Of a DNA stretch of 64,000 nucleotides, positions 8,218-17,321 are shown in pieces. Location: assembly GCF_021391395.1 (NCBI RefSeq), contig NZ_CP090059.1, positions 2,713,001-2,777,000 on the forward strand. The letters are read 5' to 3'. The notes beneath the pieces were generated by a model. That model was not told the DNA's origin and searched no databases. It saw nothing but the letters and a program-made list of their open reading frames with translations. The stretch comes from Sphingomonas cannabina (lineage in GTDB: Bacteria; Pseudomonadota; Alphaproteobacteria; Sphingomonadales; Sphingomonadaceae). The position numbers and the translations under genes were made by a program. Every line of letters begins with the position of its first letter. The stretch's first letter is position 1.

Positions 8218-9539
8218 TCATCATCGACCAGGCGCTCGCGAGACGCGAGGCCGAAGGGAAGCCGATCCGCGTCGGGCTGGTCGGCACCGGCTTCATGGGC
8301 GCGGGCATCGTCCGGCAGATCGTCACGGCGACGAAGGGCATGCGGATCGTGGCGGTCGCCAACCGCCACATCGCCACCGCGATCCAGGCGGTGCAGGATG
8401 TCGGCATCGAGCCTTTGCTGTGCGACAGCGCGCAGGCGATCAGCCGCGTGATCTCGTCCGGCTATGTCGCCGTCACCCGCGACGGCGAGGCGCTGGCGAG
8501 CGCCGACGGCATCGACGTCGTGGTCGAGGTGACCGGGTCGATCGACTATGCCGCGGGCGTGGTGCTGGCGGCGATCTCGGCCGGCAAGCACGTCGTCCAG
8601 ATGAACGCCGAGCTCGACGGCACCGTCGGTCCGATCCTCTATGCCAAGGCGCGCTCGGCCGGCGTCACCTACACCTTCAGCGACGGCGACCAGCCGGGCG
8701 TGCAGATGAACCTGCTGCGCTTCGTCCAGGGAATCGGCGTCACGCCGGTGATGTGCGGCAACATCAAGGGACTGCACGATCCCCACCGCACTCCGGAAAC
8801 CCAGCGCGCCTTCGCCGAGAAATGGGGACAGAAGCCGGTGATGGTCTCGTCCTTCGCCGACGGGTGCAAGATTTCCTACGAACAGGCGATCGTCGCCAAC
8901 GGCACCGGCTTTCGCGTCGCCCAGCGCGGCATGGTCGGCCTGGACTTCTCGGGCGGCGATCCGACCGCGCCGCTGTTCCCGCTCGACGAGGCATTGCCGC
9001 AGCTCGTCGAGATCATCGAGGAGCATGGCGAGGGGCTGGTCGACTATGTCGTCGGCTGCCGCCCGGCGCCCGGCGTGTTCGTGATCGGCCGGCACGACGA
9101 TCCGCGCCAGCGCCATTTCCTCAATCTCTACAAGCTGGGGCCAGGGCCTTATTATTGTTTCCAGACGCCCTATCATCTCTGCCATTTCGAGGTGCCGAAC
9201 TCGATCGCCCGCGTCTGCCTGTTCGGGGATTCGGTGCTGGCGCCGACCGCGGGCCCGCGCGTCGGCGTCGTCGCGGCGGCGAAGAAGGATCTTCGCCCCG
9301 GCGACACGATCACCGAGTTCGGCGGCTTCGAAGCCTATGGCGTCGCCGAGAATTACGACGTGATCGAGCGCGACCGGCTGCTGCCGATGGGCATCGCGCT
9401 GGATGCCACGTTGATCCGGCCGGTGCCGAAGGACCATGTCCTCACCTACGCCGACGTCTCGCTGCCCAAGGATCGCCTGATCGACAATCTCTACGCGCAG
9501 CAGTCTCGCCGCTTCGGGCACAACACATTGGCGGCGTGA
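8214..9539 (+). CDS. NAD(P)-dependent oxidoreductase with C-terminal SAF-type domain
   Basis: 441 residues. The N-terminal Rossmann motif is GLVGTGFMGAGIV at about residue 21, followed by a homoserine-dehydrogenase-like core (VVEVTGSIDYAAG, DGDQPGVQMN). The C-terminal part (KKDLRPGDTI, GFEAYGVAENYD) resembles the SAF domain seen in sialic acid synthase/FlgA-like proteins. Members occur in O-antigen and sugar-modification clusters, but the reaction is not established to my knowledge. ATG 8214 overlaps the rfbF stop; an open frame extends upstream inside rfbF but is not supported. Confidence 0.8.
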   Translation: MIIIDQALARREAEGKPIRVGLVGTGFMGAGIVRQIVTATKGMRIVAVANRHIATAIQAVQDVGIEPLLCDSAQAISRVISSGYVAVTRDGEALASADGIDVVVEVTGSIDYAAGVVLAAISAGKHVVQMNAELDGTVGPILYAKARSAGVTYTFSDGDQPGVQMNLLRFVQGIGVTPVMCGNIKGLHDPHRTPETQRAFAEKWGQKPVMVSSFADGCKISYEQAIVANGTGFRVAQRGMVGLDFSGGDPTAPLFPLDEALPQLVEIIEEHGEGLVDYVVGCRPAPGVFVIGRHDDPRQRHFLNLYKLGPGPYYCFQTPYHLCHFEVPNSIARVCLFGDSVLAPTAGPRVGVVAAAKKDLRPGDTITEFGGFEAYGVAENYDVIERDRLLPMGIALDATLIRPVPKDHVLTYADVSLPKDRLIDNLYAQQSRRFGHNTLAA

Positions 9540-9546
9540 CGGCACC

Positions 9547-10095
9547 ATGTTTTTCGCGCCGACATCGCTGGCGGATGCCTATCTGATCCGGCCCGACCGG
9601 CGGGTGGACGATCGCGGCTATTTCGCGCGCACCATGTGCTACGACGAGTTCGCTGAGCGCGGGCTCGTCAGCGACTTCGTGCAGCAGAGCCTGTCGGTGA
9701 CCGCCAAGGCGGGAACGGTCCGCGGCCTGCATTTCCAATACCCGCCCTATGGCGAGGCCAAGCTGGTCCGCTGCGTCCGCGGCGCGATCCAGGACATCAT
9801 CCTCGACCTGCGCCAGGATTCCCCTACCTATCTGCGATCGGAGGGATTCAGGCTGGATGCGGAGAACGGACACCAGCTCTACGTGCCGCCGGGCTTCGCC
9901 CACAGCTTCCAGACGCTGGTCGACGATGTCGAGGTCACCTATCTCATCTCGGCGCCTTACACGCCCGACGCGCAGGGCGGGCTGCGCTACGACGATCCCG
10001 AGCTCGGGATCGAGTGGCCGCTGCCGGTGGCGGCCATCTCGCCGCGGGACCTCGCATGGCCGCTGATCCACCCGCACGCGCCGCCCGCCCTGTGA
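9547..10095 (+). CDS. dTDP-4-dehydrorhamnose 3,5-epimerase-like cupin (RmlC/RfbC family)
   Basis: 182 residues, the usual RmlC length. Visible signatures are RGYFART near the N-terminus, QQSLSVTAKAGTVRGLHFQ (catalytic His in GLHFQ) and YVPPGFAHSFQTL in the cupin core. The family epimerises C3 and/or C5 of 4-keto-6-deoxy nucleotide sugars. It starts 8 bp after the SAF-type oxidoreductase and is part of the same operon. Next to RfbF its substrate may be a CDP-linked rather than dTDP-linked ketosugar; the base carried is inference. Confidence 0.88.
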   Translation: MFFAPTSLADAYLIRPDRRVDDRGYFARTMCYDEFAERGLVSDFVQQSLSVTAKAGTVRGLHFQYPPYGEAKLVRCVRGAIQDIILDLRQDSPTYLRSEGFRLDAENGHQLYVPPGFAHSFQTLVDDVEVTYLISAPYTPDAQGGLRYDDPELGIEWPLPVAAISPRDLAWPLIHPHAPPAL

Positions 10096-10125
10096 TCCTG
10101 CCGTTCCTGCGGAGGCCGGGACGTC

Positions 10126-11238
10126 GTGGCTGACATCGACGTCCTCGTCGTCGGCGCCGGCGTGATCGGCCTCGCGATCGCGCGAAGGCTCGCCTCGGCC
10201 GGCCTCAGCACGATCGTCGCCGAGCGCGAGTCGAGCTTCGGCACCGTGACCAGCTCACGCAACAGCGAGGTGATCCACGCCGGCCTCTACTATGACGGCA
10301 CGCCGCTGAAGGCGGAGCTGTGCGTCGCCGGCCGCGGCCTGCTCTACCGCTATGCCGAGCAGCGCCACGTCCCGCACCGGCGGATCGGCAAGCTGATCGT
10401 CGCCTTCGAACCCCGGGAGGAAATCGCGCTTGAGCGGATCGCGGCGAGCGCGCGCAACGCCGGCGTCACCGATCTCAAATGGCTGTCCGCTGCCGAGGTC
10501 CGGGCGCTGGAGCCCGCGCTGCACTGCTCGAGCGCCCTGCTCTCCCCCTCGACCGGGATCATCGACAGCCATGCCTATATGCTGACGCTGCTCGCCGATG
10601 CCGAGACGGCCGGCGCGGCGCTCGTACCGCATACGCGCGTGGATCGGCTGACGCGCACGCCGGCGGGAAACTGGGCGATTCACATCGAGGGCGAGCCACG
10701 GCCGGTGCTGTCGGCGCGCCGCGTGGTCAACGCCGCGGGCCACGGCGCGCGGGCGCTTGCGCTGAACACCGAGGGACTCGACGCGAATCGGGTGCCGGAC
10801 GTCCATTATGCCCGGGGCAATTATTTCACCTACCAGGGCAAAGTGCCGTTCACCCGGCTGATCTATCCCGTTCCCGTTCCGGGCGGGCTGGGTACCCATC
10901 TGACGCTCGACCTTGCCGGTGCGGCACGCTTCGGGCCGGATGTCGAGTGGATCGACGAGATCGATCACAGCGTCGATCCCGGCCGGGCCCATCAGTTCGC
11001 GGCTGCAGCGCGGCGCATCTGGCCGGCACTGGACCCGGAGCGGCTCGCGCCAGGCTATTGCGGCATCCGCCCCAAGCTCAGCCGTGCCGGCGAGCCGGCC
11101 GCCGATTTCGCGATCCGCGGACCCGCCGATCACGGCGCGCCCGATCTCGTCACCCTCTTCGGGATCGAGTCGCCCGGCCTCACCGCATCGCTTGCCATAG
11201 CGGAACTGGTCGCGCGCAAGCTGGACCTGGCAGGCTGA
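10126..11238 (+). CDS. FAD-dependent oxidoreductase, L-2-hydroxyglutarate oxidase-like (DAO family)
   Basis: 370 residues. DVLVVGAGVIGLAIARRL is the N-terminal FAD dinucleotide-binding motif, and SRNSEVIHAGLYYDGTPLKAELC closely follows the LhgO/YgaF-type pattern. The family oxidises 2-hydroxy acids. The start is GTG 10126 with GGAGG 10-15 bp upstream. It is the last gene of the sugar operon, about 30 bp after the RmlC-like gene. Whether it works in sugar synthesis or is a metabolic enzyme placed here by chance is unclear. Confidence 0.83.
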   Translation: MADIDVLVVGAGVIGLAIARRLASAGLSTIVAERESSFGTVTSSRNSEVIHAGLYYDGTPLKAELCVAGRGLLYRYAEQRHVPHRRIGKLIVAFEPREEIALERIAASARNAGVTDLKWLSAAEVRALEPALHCSSALLSPSTGIIDSHAYMLTLLADAETAGAALVPHTRVDRLTRTPAGNWAIHIEGEPRPVLSARRVVNAAGHGARALALNTEGLDANRVPDVHYARGNYFTYQGKVPFTRLIYPVPVPGGLGTHLTLDLAGAARFGPDVEWIDEIDHSVDPGRAHQFAAAARRIWPALDPERLAPGYCGIRPKLSRAGEPAADFAIRGPADHGAPDLVTLFGIESPGLTASLAIAELVARKLDLAG

Positions 11239-11258
11239 GGCGGACGCCCTGCCCGCGT

Positions 11259-12227
11259 TCAAGCTGCTTGACTGGACGGCGCCGCGACCCTGTCCTGGGT
11301 GACGGCAGGACGATCCAGCTTGTCATCAAGCATCTCGATCTTCGGCCGATAGACAAAGCCGGAAACGGTACCTCGGGCAACGATCGCTGCCCTGCGCCAG
11401 CGTCCGCGCACGGTCAGCACGGCGAAGGTCTTGGCCTGACGCCACAGGTGTAGCGCGATCAATATCGGGCGGTCATATTTGAGCAGCGAGTAGGTCGTGT
11501 TGCGGTGTAGATAATAGTGATAGCCGAGCCGCCGCCGGTCCTTCTCCGTGCGGATATCGAGCGCGCCTTCGAGCTTGCGCGCGTGGAGCACCCGACTGGT
11601 CCCGACCGCATAGCCCGGGCCGTCCTGCGTCACACGCAAGGTGAACTCGCGGTCCTCGCCGAAGATGAACATCGACGCGATCGGCAGGCCATGGCGGCCG
11701 AGCGTGGCTCGCGGCAGCAGGATGGAGGCGAAAGTCGCGGCCAGGGTCGGCACGATCGTCTCTTCCAGCAGCTCACCCCAGTTCGGGAAGCCGAGCGCGT
11801 TGCGCGTCCGGTCGATATCCGGCACCTCGGTCAGCAACCCGCTGGTGGAGCGGGCCATCGACACCAGATAGGGCGGGTCGATGCCGCGCAGCGTCAGCTT
11901 GGCATGGGCGTCGAGCAGTCGCTCCAGCGCCTCCGGCTCGGGGATGACGTCGTCGTCCATCACCCAGATGAAATCGCTGCCGCCCTCATAGGCGAGCCGC
12001 ATCCCCAGGTTGAAGCCGCCCGCCGCGCCCAGGTTGGTAGTCAGCGAATGCGTCTGCACCCGCCCCGCCCAGACGCCGGCCAGCATCTCGCGAGTGCCGT
12101 CGCTGCTGGCGTTGTCGATCACCAGGATCCGCTCGCAAGGCCGCGTCTGCGCCGAGAGCGCGAGCAGGCAGCGCGTCAACATCTCCTTGCGATTATAGGT
12201 CAGGACGACCGCGCAGACTGCGCCCAT
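11259..12227 (-). CDS. Family 2 glycosyltransferase
   Basis: 322 residues with a GT-A fold start (CAVVLTYNRKEML), the donor-binding stretch VIDNASSDGT and IWVMDDDVIPEP, where the DDD is the metal-binding DxD. The pattern is nearest to rhamnosyl- or galactofuranosyl-transferase-like GT2 proteins acting in the cytoplasm on lipid-linked or LPS acceptors. ATG 12227 is chosen because the family begins here; the open frame continues upstream into the methyltransferase but lacks support. It converges on the oxidoreductase gene with only 20 bp between. Confidence 0.88.
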   Translation of the reverse strand: MGAVCAVVLTYNRKEMLTRCLLALSAQTRPCERILVIDNASSDGTREMLAGVWAGRVQTHSLTTNLGAAGGFNLGMRLAYEGGSDFIWVMDDDVIPEPEALERLLDAHAKLTLRGIDPPYLVSMARSTSGLLTEVPDIDRTRNALGFPNWGELLEETIVPTLAATFASILLPRATLGRHGLPIASMFIFGEDREFTLRVTQDGPGYAVGTSRVLHARKLEGALDIRTEKDRRRLGYHYYLHRNTTYSLLKYDRPILIALHLWRQAKTFAVLTVRGRWRRAAIVARGTVSGFVYRPKIEMLDDKLDRPAVTQDRVAAPSSQAA

Positions 12228-12268
12228 ATTGCCCCCATTTCCGACACCGCTGCCCCGTTTAGCGGTGT

Positions 12269-13510
12269 TCAGACGACACTCGGCCAGGGAATCGCCGTGA
12301 TGAACCGGAGGCCCCAGCCCGACGTTCCGGCCATCTGCTGCATGATCTCGTCCTTCAGGTTCCACGGAAGGATCACGAGGTAATCGGGCTTGGCGGCGGC
12401 GATCATCTCCGGGGCGACGATCGGGATGCGCACGCCGGGGATCGACTTGCCCTGCTTCGACGCTGCGCGGTCGACGGTGAACTCGATCACGCTGCGATCG
12501 ACCCCGCAATAGTTGAGCAGCGTCGTCCCCTTGGCCGGGGCGCCATAGGCGGCGATCCGCTTGCCGTCGGCCTTGAGGTCGAGGAGCAGGCTGCGGAACG
12601 CCAGCCTCAGCCGGTCCACATTCTCGGCGAAGCCGTGATAGATCTCGTCGCGATCGAGGCCGTACTCGATCTCCTCGGCCAGCACCCGTGCCACCGCCGG
12701 TCCGGTCGGGTGCCCCGCTTCCTGGCGACAGACGAAGTAGCGCAGCGATCCGCCGTGCGTCGGCAATTCCTCGACGTCGAACACGCGCAGCCCCGCGGCT
12801 TCGAACACGCGCTTGGCGGCGAGCAGCGAGTAATAGGAGAAATGCTCGTGGTAGATGGTATCGAACTGGTTGCGCTGCATCAGCCGGAGCAGGTGCTGCA
12901 CCTCGACCGTCGCCACCCCCTCCGGCTTGAGCAGGGTGCGGATGCCGGCGGCGAAGTCGTTCACGTCGGGCACGTGGGCGAAGACGTTGTTCGCGGTGAC
13001 GAGGTCGGCCTGCCAGCCCTCGGCGACCAACCCATCCGCATAGGCGCGGCCGAAGAAGTCGACGCGCGTCGGAATGCCCTTCGCGATCGCGGCATCGGCG
13101 ACCGAGCGGCACGGCTCGATCCCCAACGTATCGAGCTGCCGCTGCATCGAGAACTGCAGCAGATAGCCGTCGTTGCTCGCGATCTCGACGTGCCTGGCGC
13201 CGGGAGCCAGCCCAAAGCGCTCGATCATGCGATCGACATAACGCTCGGCGTGATCGAGCCAGCTCGTCGACGCCGATGAGAAATAGGCATAGTCGTTGCG
13301 GAACAGATCGTCGGCGGCCTTCAAGTCGACGGTCTGGGCAAGGCGGCAGTCGCCGCACACCATCACCTTGAGGGCAACCTTCGGGTCATCCTCGACCGCA
13401 ACCGCCATTTCGACGAAGTCATTCGCGACCGGAATATCCCCCAGGTCGGCGAGAACGAGCTCCATTTGCTTGCCGCAGTGGCGACAAAAGGCGCGATCAT
13501 CTGCTGCCAT
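12269..13510 (-). CDS. SAM-dependent sugar C-methyltransferase (zinc-binding N-terminal domain)
   Basis: 413 residues with a three-part layout. The N-terminus has a zinc-binding pattern (CRHCGK and, about 45 residues later, VCGDCRLAQ). A class I SAM domain follows, with HVEIASNDGYLLQF as the glycine motif. The C-terminal domain includes IAAYGAPAKGTTLLNYCG. This arrangement is that of NDP-hexose C-methyltransferases (TylCIII/EryBIII type), which methylate C3 of 4-keto sugars. ATG 13510 has AGAAGGGTGGGG just upstream; GTG 13513 is an alternative. It implies that the glycan contains a branched C-methyl sugar. Confidence 0.85.
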   Translation of the reverse strand: MAADDRAFCRHCGKQMELVLADLGDIPVANDFVEMAVAVEDDPKVALKVMVCGDCRLAQTVDLKAADDLFRNDYAYFSSASTSWLDHAERYVDRMIERFGLAPGARHVEIASNDGYLLQFSMQRQLDTLGIEPCRSVADAAIAKGIPTRVDFFGRAYADGLVAEGWQADLVTANNVFAHVPDVNDFAAGIRTLLKPEGVATVEVQHLLRLMQRNQFDTIYHEHFSYYSLLAAKRVFEAAGLRVFDVEELPTHGGSLRYFVCRQEAGHPTGPAVARVLAEEIEYGLDRDEIYHGFAENVDRLRLAFRSLLLDLKADGKRIAAYGAPAKGTTLLNYCGVDRSVIEFTVDRAASKQGKSIPGVRIPIVAPEMIAAAKPDYLVILPWNLKDEIMQQMAGTSGWGLRFITAIPWPSVV

Positions 13511-13640
13511 CACCCCACCCTTCTAGGATCGCGGTACGTCGATCCGGCCGGATATTGTCGGCGACCCTGATCGATCGCTCCGGCCCGTTCAACTATTCTT
13601 CCGTGGTAACTCGCGCGCCCTCCCGGCGGTCGACCCGAGA

Positions 13641-13656
13641 TGTTACAGACCAATTT
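13641..13656 (-). promoter_or_regulatory. Candidate operator AAATTGGTCTGTAACA upstream of the alginate operon
   Basis: On the minus strand the site reads AAATTGGTCTGTAACA. A near copy, AATTGGTCTGTCACC, lies at 23282-23296 just before the GntR gene. A related site, AAATTGGCATACACACC, lies 15 bp away at 13672-13688 on the plus strand. The pair sits about 60-110 bp before the PL6 start, where a repressor would act. Assignment to the local FCD/GntR regulator is inference. Confidence 0.4.
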
Positions 13657-13671
13657 CTAGACCAAATATTG

Positions 13672-13688
13672 AAATTGGCATACACACC
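13672..13688 (+). promoter_or_regulatory. Second candidate operator half, AAATTGGCATACACACC
   Basis: This resembles the AATTGGTCTGT-type sites at 13641 and 23282 but is less close (GGCATA for GGTCTG). It is oriented opposite to the 13641 site, so the two would form a divergent pair spaced about 31 bp centre to centre, upstream of the PL6 gene. Confidence 0.3.
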
Positions 13689-13749
13689 ACCTTGCCTATG
13701 CCGCACGTCACTGTTAGGCCAGTGCTCAACGAGATCGTAGGCGGAGGAC

Positions 13750-15123
13750 ATGAAGGCGACTTGGCTGGGCATCGCAGCGTGTGTCATGGCGCCTCCCGCG
13801 GCCGCTCGCGATTGGGTGGTGCGTGACCGCCAGGGCTATGCTGAGGCCGCCGCGCGCCTGAGCCCCGGCGATCGGCTCCTGCTCGCCGACGGCGAATGGC
13901 GCGATTTCGTCATCCGCTTCACCGCCACCGGCACGGCCGACCGGCCGATCACGCTCGCCGCGCAGACGCCGGGGAAGGTCGTGCTCAGCGGCCGGTCGAG
14001 CCTCAGCATCGCGGGCCGGCATCTCGTCGTGTCGGGACTGGTGTTCCGCGACGGCCATGCCCGCGGCGAGTCGGTGATCGAGCTGCGCGACGGCAAGCGG
14101 TGGGCGGAGCATGTGCGGCTGACCGGGATCGTGATCGACCGCTTCAACCCGCCCCGCCGCGACCGCGCCGACCATTGGGTTTCGCTGTTCGGCAGCGACA
14201 ACCGCGTCGACCACAGCCATTTCGTCGGCAAGGCCAACGCCGGCGCGATGATGGTGGTGGTGCGCGACACGGGATGGCCACTCGCCAACCGCCATCGCAT
14301 CGACCACAATTACTTCGGCCCGCGCCCGCCGCTCGGCCGCAACGGCGGCGAGACGATCCGCATCGGCACCAGCACGCAATCGCAGAGCGATTCCGGCACG
14401 ATCGTCGAGGACAATTATTTCGAACGCTGCGACGGCGAGGCCGAGATCGTCTCGATCAAGTCGGGCGGCAACGTCGTCCGCCGCAACATGTTCGTCGCAT
14501 CGCAGGGCGCGGTGGTCCTCCGCCACGGCCACGGCAACCTGGTCGAGCGCAACATCTTCCTCGGCCGCGGGGTCGAAAGGACCGGCGGCGTGCGCGTCAT
14601 CAATGCCCGCCAGACCGTGCGCGGCAATTACATGGAGGGGCTCGCCGGCACCGGCTTCACCAGCGCGATCGCGGTGATGAACGGCGTGCCCAACTCGCCG
14701 CTCAACCGCTACGCGCCGGTCGAGGACGCGCTGATCGCCAACAACAGCGTGATCGAAGCGGCGCGGATCACGCTGGCGATGGGCGCCGACCGCGAGCGCA
14801 CCGTGGCGCCGCGGTCGACGCGCTTCGTCGCCAACCTGATCGTCAACCACGGCGACGACCCCTTCCGCGCGGAGGGGCCGATCGACGGTATCCGCTTCGA
14901 AGGCAACGTCCAGCAGGCAGGCCGGCGTGGGCCGCTCGAGGTCGGCATCGCTCCGCGCCCTGTCCATCTCGAGCGCGAGGCCAATGGGCTTCTGTACCCC
15001 ACCGACCCGGCACTGGCGGCGATCGGCGCACCGCGCGACCTCGCCCCGTTCGACCGCGAGGCGGTGGGGGTGGACTGGTATCCGAAACCGGCGACGACCG
15101 GGACGACAAGGGAGGAGAGTTGA
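13750..15123 (+). CDS. Polysaccharide lyase family 6 (alginate lyase / chondroitinase B-like)
   Basis: 457 residues with a signal peptide (cleavage after about residue 19, APPAAARD) and a right-handed parallel beta-helix repeat pattern. NGGETIRIG at 198-206, IVSIKSGGN (Lys 237) and VVLRHGHGN (Arg 258) match the PL6 calcium site and the catalytic Lys/Arg pair. PL6 enzymes cleave alginate (some dermatan sulfate) by beta-elimination in the periplasm or outside. The stop overlaps the PL17 start (TGATG). The partner genes make alginate the likely substrate. Confidence 0.92.
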   Translation: MKATWLGIAACVMAPPAAARDWVVRDRQGYAEAAARLSPGDRLLLADGEWRDFVIRFTATGTADRPITLAAQTPGKVVLSGRSSLSIAGRHLVVSGLVFRDGHARGESVIELRDGKRWAEHVRLTGIVIDRFNPPRRDRADHWVSLFGSDNRVDHSHFVGKANAGAMMVVVRDTGWPLANRHRIDHNYFGPRPPLGRNGGETIRIGTSTQSQSDSGTIVEDNYFERCDGEAEIVSIKSGGNVVRRNMFVASQGAVVLRHGHGNLVERNIFLGRGVERTGGVRVINARQTVRGNYMEGLAGTGFTSAIAVMNGVPNSPLNRYAPVEDALIANNSVIEAARITLAMGADRERTVAPRSTRFVANLIVNHGDDPFRAEGPIDGIRFEGNVQQAGRRGPLEVGIAPRPVHLEREANGLLYPTDPALAAIGAPRDLAPFDREAVGVDWYPKPATTGTTREES

Positions 15124-17321
15124 TGCGCATGATGAGGCCGGCGATCATGTTGGCGCTGCTCGCGACGGCAGTGCCGGCGACGGCGATGTCCACAGCCACG
15201 GGCCAAACCAATACGGCTGCCGCTCCGGTGCTGCTCGACGCGCAGGGCATGGCGGCGATGGCTGGAGAAGGCGCCCGCTACCCGCTGTTCGCCGCCGAGC
15301 TGCGCCGCGTCCGCACCGAGGTCGATGCCGCGATGCGCCGGCCGATCGACGTGCCGGTGCCGAAGGACCCCGGCGGCGGCTTCACCCACGAGCAGCACAA
15401 GCGCAACTACACGCTGATCTACGGCGCCGGGCTGCTCTACCGCATCACCGGCGAGCGCGCCTATGCCGACTATGCCCGCACCATGCTGCTCGCCTATGCC
15501 AGGCTCTATCCCACGCTCGGCAAGCACCCCGCCGCCTCGAACGAGGAATATGGCAAGCTGTTCTGGCAGAGCCTCAACGACAGCGTGTGGGTGGTTTATG
15601 CCGTGCAGGGCTATGACGCGATCCGCGACACGCTGACGCCGGCCGACCGCAAGGCGATCGACGACCAGGTCTTCCGCCCGATGGCGAAGTTCCTGTCGGA
15701 GGAGCAGGTCCGCGTCTTCGACCTGATCCACAACCACGCGACCTGGTCGTGCGCGGCGGTCGGCATGATCGGCTATGTGCTGCGCGACCACGCGCTGGTC
15801 GACAAGGCGCTGAAGGGCAGCGACCTCAGCGGCAAGGCCGGCTTCCTGCGCCAGGTCGATCTCCTGTTCTCGCCCGACGGCTATTACACCGAAGGCCCCT
15901 ATTACCAGCGCTACGCCCTGCTCCCGTTCGTGCTGTTCGCGCGGGTGATCTCGGAGAATGACCCAAGCCTCAAAATCTTCCAGTACCGCGACGGCGTGCT
16001 GGTCAAGGCGATCACCACCGCGATCCAGCTGACGCAGGACGGCTATTTCTTCCCGATCAACGATGCGATGCCCGACAAGAGCCTCAAAACCGACGAGCTC
16101 TATCAGGCGGTCGCGATCGGCTACGGCGTGACGCACGATCCGGCGCTGCTCTCGATCGCCGAGTGGCAGGGGCGGACCGTGCTCAGCCCCGACGGCCTCG
16201 CGGTGGCGCGCGATGTCGCCGCGGGCAAGGCCAAGCCCTTCGCCTTCGCCTCCGCGCTGTTCCGCGACGGGCCGGACGGCGGTCAGGGAGGGCTCGCCGT
16301 GATGCGCGACAAGGACCAGACGCTGCTCGCCAAGAACAGCGCGATGGGCATGGGCCACGGCCATTTCGACAAGCTCAACTGGCTCCTCTACGACAACGGC
16401 CATCCGATCGTCGTCGACTATGGCGCCGCGCGCTTCCTCAACGTCGAGAGCAAGGACGGCGGCCGCTACCTCAAGGAGAACGAGAGCTGGGCGAAGCAGA
16501 GCGTCGCCCACAACACGCTGGTGGTGAACGAGACCAGCCAGTTCGCCGGCAAGTGGAAGGTCGGCCAGACGCTGGCGCCCAGGCAGGTCTTCTTCTCGGG
16601 CGACGGCCCGACCAAGGTCAGCACCGGGGAGATCGCCGGTGCCTGGCCGGGCGTCACCTTCCGCCGCACGCTGGTGCAGCTTCCCGTCGCCGGCATGGCG
16701 AGCCCGCTCGTCGTCGACCTGATGAGCGTGAAGGGCGGCGGCCAGGCCACCTACGACCTGCCGCTCCACTACAACGGGCACATCACCGACGTCGGCTTCC
16801 CGATCCGGTCCAACGTCGCGGAGCGGCCGGTGCTCGGCAAGCAGGCCGGCTATCAGCACATCTGGGTCGATGCGACCGGCACGCTGCCCGCGGGCGGCGG
16901 AGCGCTCACCTGGATGACGGACGACCGCTTCTACACCTATCGCATGTTGCCGCCCGCCGGCGCGCAGGTGATCCTGGGCGAGAGCGGCGCCAACGATCCC
17001 AACTTCAACCTGCGCCGCGAGCCGCTGCTGATCGAGCGGGTGACGGGCAAGGACGTGCAGTTCGTCAACCTGCTCGAGCCGCACGGCGTCTACGATCCCT
17101 CGGCCGAGACCACGGTCGGCAGCAGCAGCCGGATCGCGGCGCTCCGCCATGCCCGGGGGGACGACGGCGACCTGATCGCGATCGACCTGGCCGGCGGCGG
17201 CACGATCACGTTAGCCATCGCCGACTCCGCCGATCCCGCGGCGATGCACCGCGCGACGATCGACGGCCGCACGGTCGAGTGGAAGGGACACTTCGCCCGC
17301 TTCGACGGAACCGCCAAATGA
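15123..17321 (+). CDS. Polysaccharide lyase family 17 oligoalginate lyase
   Basis: 732 residues, the normal PL17 size, with a signal peptide (LLATAVPATA). The N-terminal alpha/alpha-toroid carries LIHNHATW (Asn 204, His 205) and GYYTEGPYYQRYA (Tyr 254-261), which match the catalytic Asn/His/Tyr of Alg17c. The C-terminal heparinase II/III-like beta domain shows GHGHFDKLNW and SVAHNTLV. PL17 enzymes are mostly exolytic and release unsaturated monouronate, which rearranges to DEH. The start is ATG 15123 inside the TGATG overlap; a longer open frame running back through PL6 is a shadow. Confidence 0.93.
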   Translation: MRMMRPAIMLALLATAVPATAMSTATGQTNTAAAPVLLDAQGMAAMAGEGARYPLFAAELRRVRTEVDAAMRRPIDVPVPKDPGGGFTHEQHKRNYTLIYGAGLLYRITGERAYADYARTMLLAYARLYPTLGKHPAASNEEYGKLFWQSLNDSVWVVYAVQGYDAIRDTLTPADRKAIDDQVFRPMAKFLSEEQVRVFDLIHNHATWSCAAVGMIGYVLRDHALVDKALKGSDLSGKAGFLRQVDLLFSPDGYYTEGPYYQRYALLPFVLFARVISENDPSLKIFQYRDGVLVKAITTAIQLTQDGYFFPINDAMPDKSLKTDELYQAVAIGYGVTHDPALLSIAEWQGRTVLSPDGLAVARDVAAGKAKPFAFASALFRDGPDGGQGGLAVMRDKDQTLLAKNSAMGMGHGHFDKLNWLLYDNGHPIVVDYGAARFLNVESKDGGRYLKENESWAKQSVAHNTLVVNETSQFAGKWKVGQTLAPRQVFFSGDGPTKVSTGEIAGAWPGVTFRRTLVQLPVAGMASPLVVDLMSVKGGGQATYDLPLHYNGHITDVGFPIRSNVAERPVLGKQAGYQHIWVDATGTLPAGGGALTWMTDDRFYTYRMLPPAGAQVILGESGANDPNFNLRREPLLIERVTGKDVQFVNLLEPHGVYDPSAETTVGSSSRIAALRHARGDDGDLIAIDLAGGGTITLAIADSADPAAMHRATIDGRTVEWKGHFARFDGTAK

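Noticed and set aside
13896..15122. Upstream extension of the PL17 frame through the PL6 gene
   Set aside because: The extension is Arg-rich shadow translation of PL6. The PL17 signal peptide begins at 15123 in a TGATG overlap.
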